Positions 63,249-64,000 of a DNA stretch of 64,000 nt are shown here, in pieces; the stretch's first letter is position 1, and each line of letters begins with the position of its first letter. The notes under the pieces were generated by a model. The model was not told where the DNA came from. It ran no database searches and worked only from the letters and a program-made list of their open reading frames with translations. Source of the stretch: Torreya grandis (taxonomy: Eukaryota > Streptophyta > Pinopsida > Cupressales > Taxaceae); contig JARHVA010002686.1 in NCBI GenBank assembly GCA_037957365.1, forward strand, positions 385,001 to 449,000. Direction: 5' to 3'. The position numbers and the translations under genes were made by a program.

Positions 63249-64000
63249 TGTTACATCTTGATTTCTCATTAAGAAAATTTATTTAATTATTTATGGATTT
63301 TCTATAGTTGATAATTTAATTTGGTTATTATTGACTAATTTGTAAGTCATATGCTATTATGGGATAATTTAATATTGATTTGGTTTGATTATTTAATTGC
63401 TATGAGTTTAGCTATATTATATATCCTTTACATTATTATCATGTTGATTTATTATTGTATAAATATTTTATGATATATATGTCATGATATTATAGACTCA
63501 CTACCTTATTATCATGATTTGGACTCATGAGAGATTCATCCCTCATATCATAATGGATAGACAACATCATCGAAGAGGGTGACATAAATAGAGGTGTTAG
63601 GGGATGATAGAGGAACAACTAGAATCCATTGGGTAGACACCATCTACATAATTTTAATGGTTAGCATTAGTATATTTTTGATGTTATTTACATTTAGATA
63701 TTTTCATGTGTGTATGTTAGATTAAATTTATGCTTAGGTGAATTAATCTTGTGTGATTGCATTTATGTCATGCCAATGTTTTCATGGCTATTAATGTTTC
63801 TAAAAATGTAAATTTATGTGAATAGTCTTTGCTACTACTATGTGTAAATTAACCATCATGTCTTAGTAATGATGAGAAAATAATCTTGTTATCTATATGA
63901 GATTTAGGAAAATCCTTATAGGGATTAATGACTTAATATCGATATAAAATGCTATCTATAAATAACGACTTAATATAAATAGTTATCATTATCAGAATAG
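63249..64000 (+). repeat. E5 3' LTR, first 0.75 kb (cut by window end)
   Basis: It matches 50224-50990 throughout, in the same orientation. The rest of the LTR and the target duplication (candidate GACTT at 50219-50223) lie outside the window. Confidence 0.88.

Overview
This 64 kb window is plant nuclear DNA. It is very A+T-rich by eye, has no intact host gene, and is filled with degenerate LTR retrotransposons of plant Ty3/gypsy and Ty1/copia type: tRNA-iMet and tRNA-Asp-like primer sites, polypurine tracts, a chromodomain tail and a copia GAG-PR-IN-RT-RH order. Long dinucleotide repeats are also present. A large, repeat-rich genome such as a gymnosperm or another big-genome seed plant fits, but the sequence alone does not name the species.

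Left half (3.9-38 kb): four elements, all on the minus strand, are nested. E1 (3877-38026) is an old Ty3/gypsy element with termini TGTTAG...CTAACA and TATAT on both sides. It holds ruined gag, RT, RNase H and integrase, plus a ruined coding frame on the opposite strand at 6744-7800. E2 (12299 to about 31657) is a chromovirus-like element with LTRs of about 4.9 kb and a 2.0 kb gutted interior, inserted in E1. E3 (13029-21809) sits in the 3' LTR of E2. It has 2.7 kb LTRs, an AGTGG target duplication and only a gag-protease reading frame, so it is non-autonomous; its LTRs carry an array of degenerate G-box/ABRE-like motifs. E4 (33739-37241) is a short element in the 5' LTR of E1, with a perfect TGGTATCAGAGC primer site and one LTR swollen by a 0.6 kb microsatellite.

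Middle (38-50 kb): no intact gene is visible. Two direct copies of a 2.1 kb segment (40919-43015 and 45226-47285) share exon-like blocks of an unidentified gene.

Right part (50-64 kb): E5 is a plus-strand chromovirus starting at 50224 with a 4.7 kb 5' LTR, a primer site, a gag start, and an integrase C-terminus with chromodomain at 62.8-63.2 kb. A polypurine tract and the start of the 3' LTR follow, and the window ends inside that LTR. E6 (55556 to about 61370) is a minus-strand Ty1/copia element inserted in E5. It is the best preserved coding element here, but it is dead: its RT motif reads YVHD, its integrase glutamate is a stop codon, and a (TA)n tract splits the pre-integrase region.

E2 and E5 lie on opposite strands but share the LTR start TGTTACATCTTGATTTC and the gag start M(D/N)QTL..NESI, so they belong to one family. 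No tRNA, rRNA, CRISPR or bacterial features were seen. All joins and percentages are by eye; no alignment was run.
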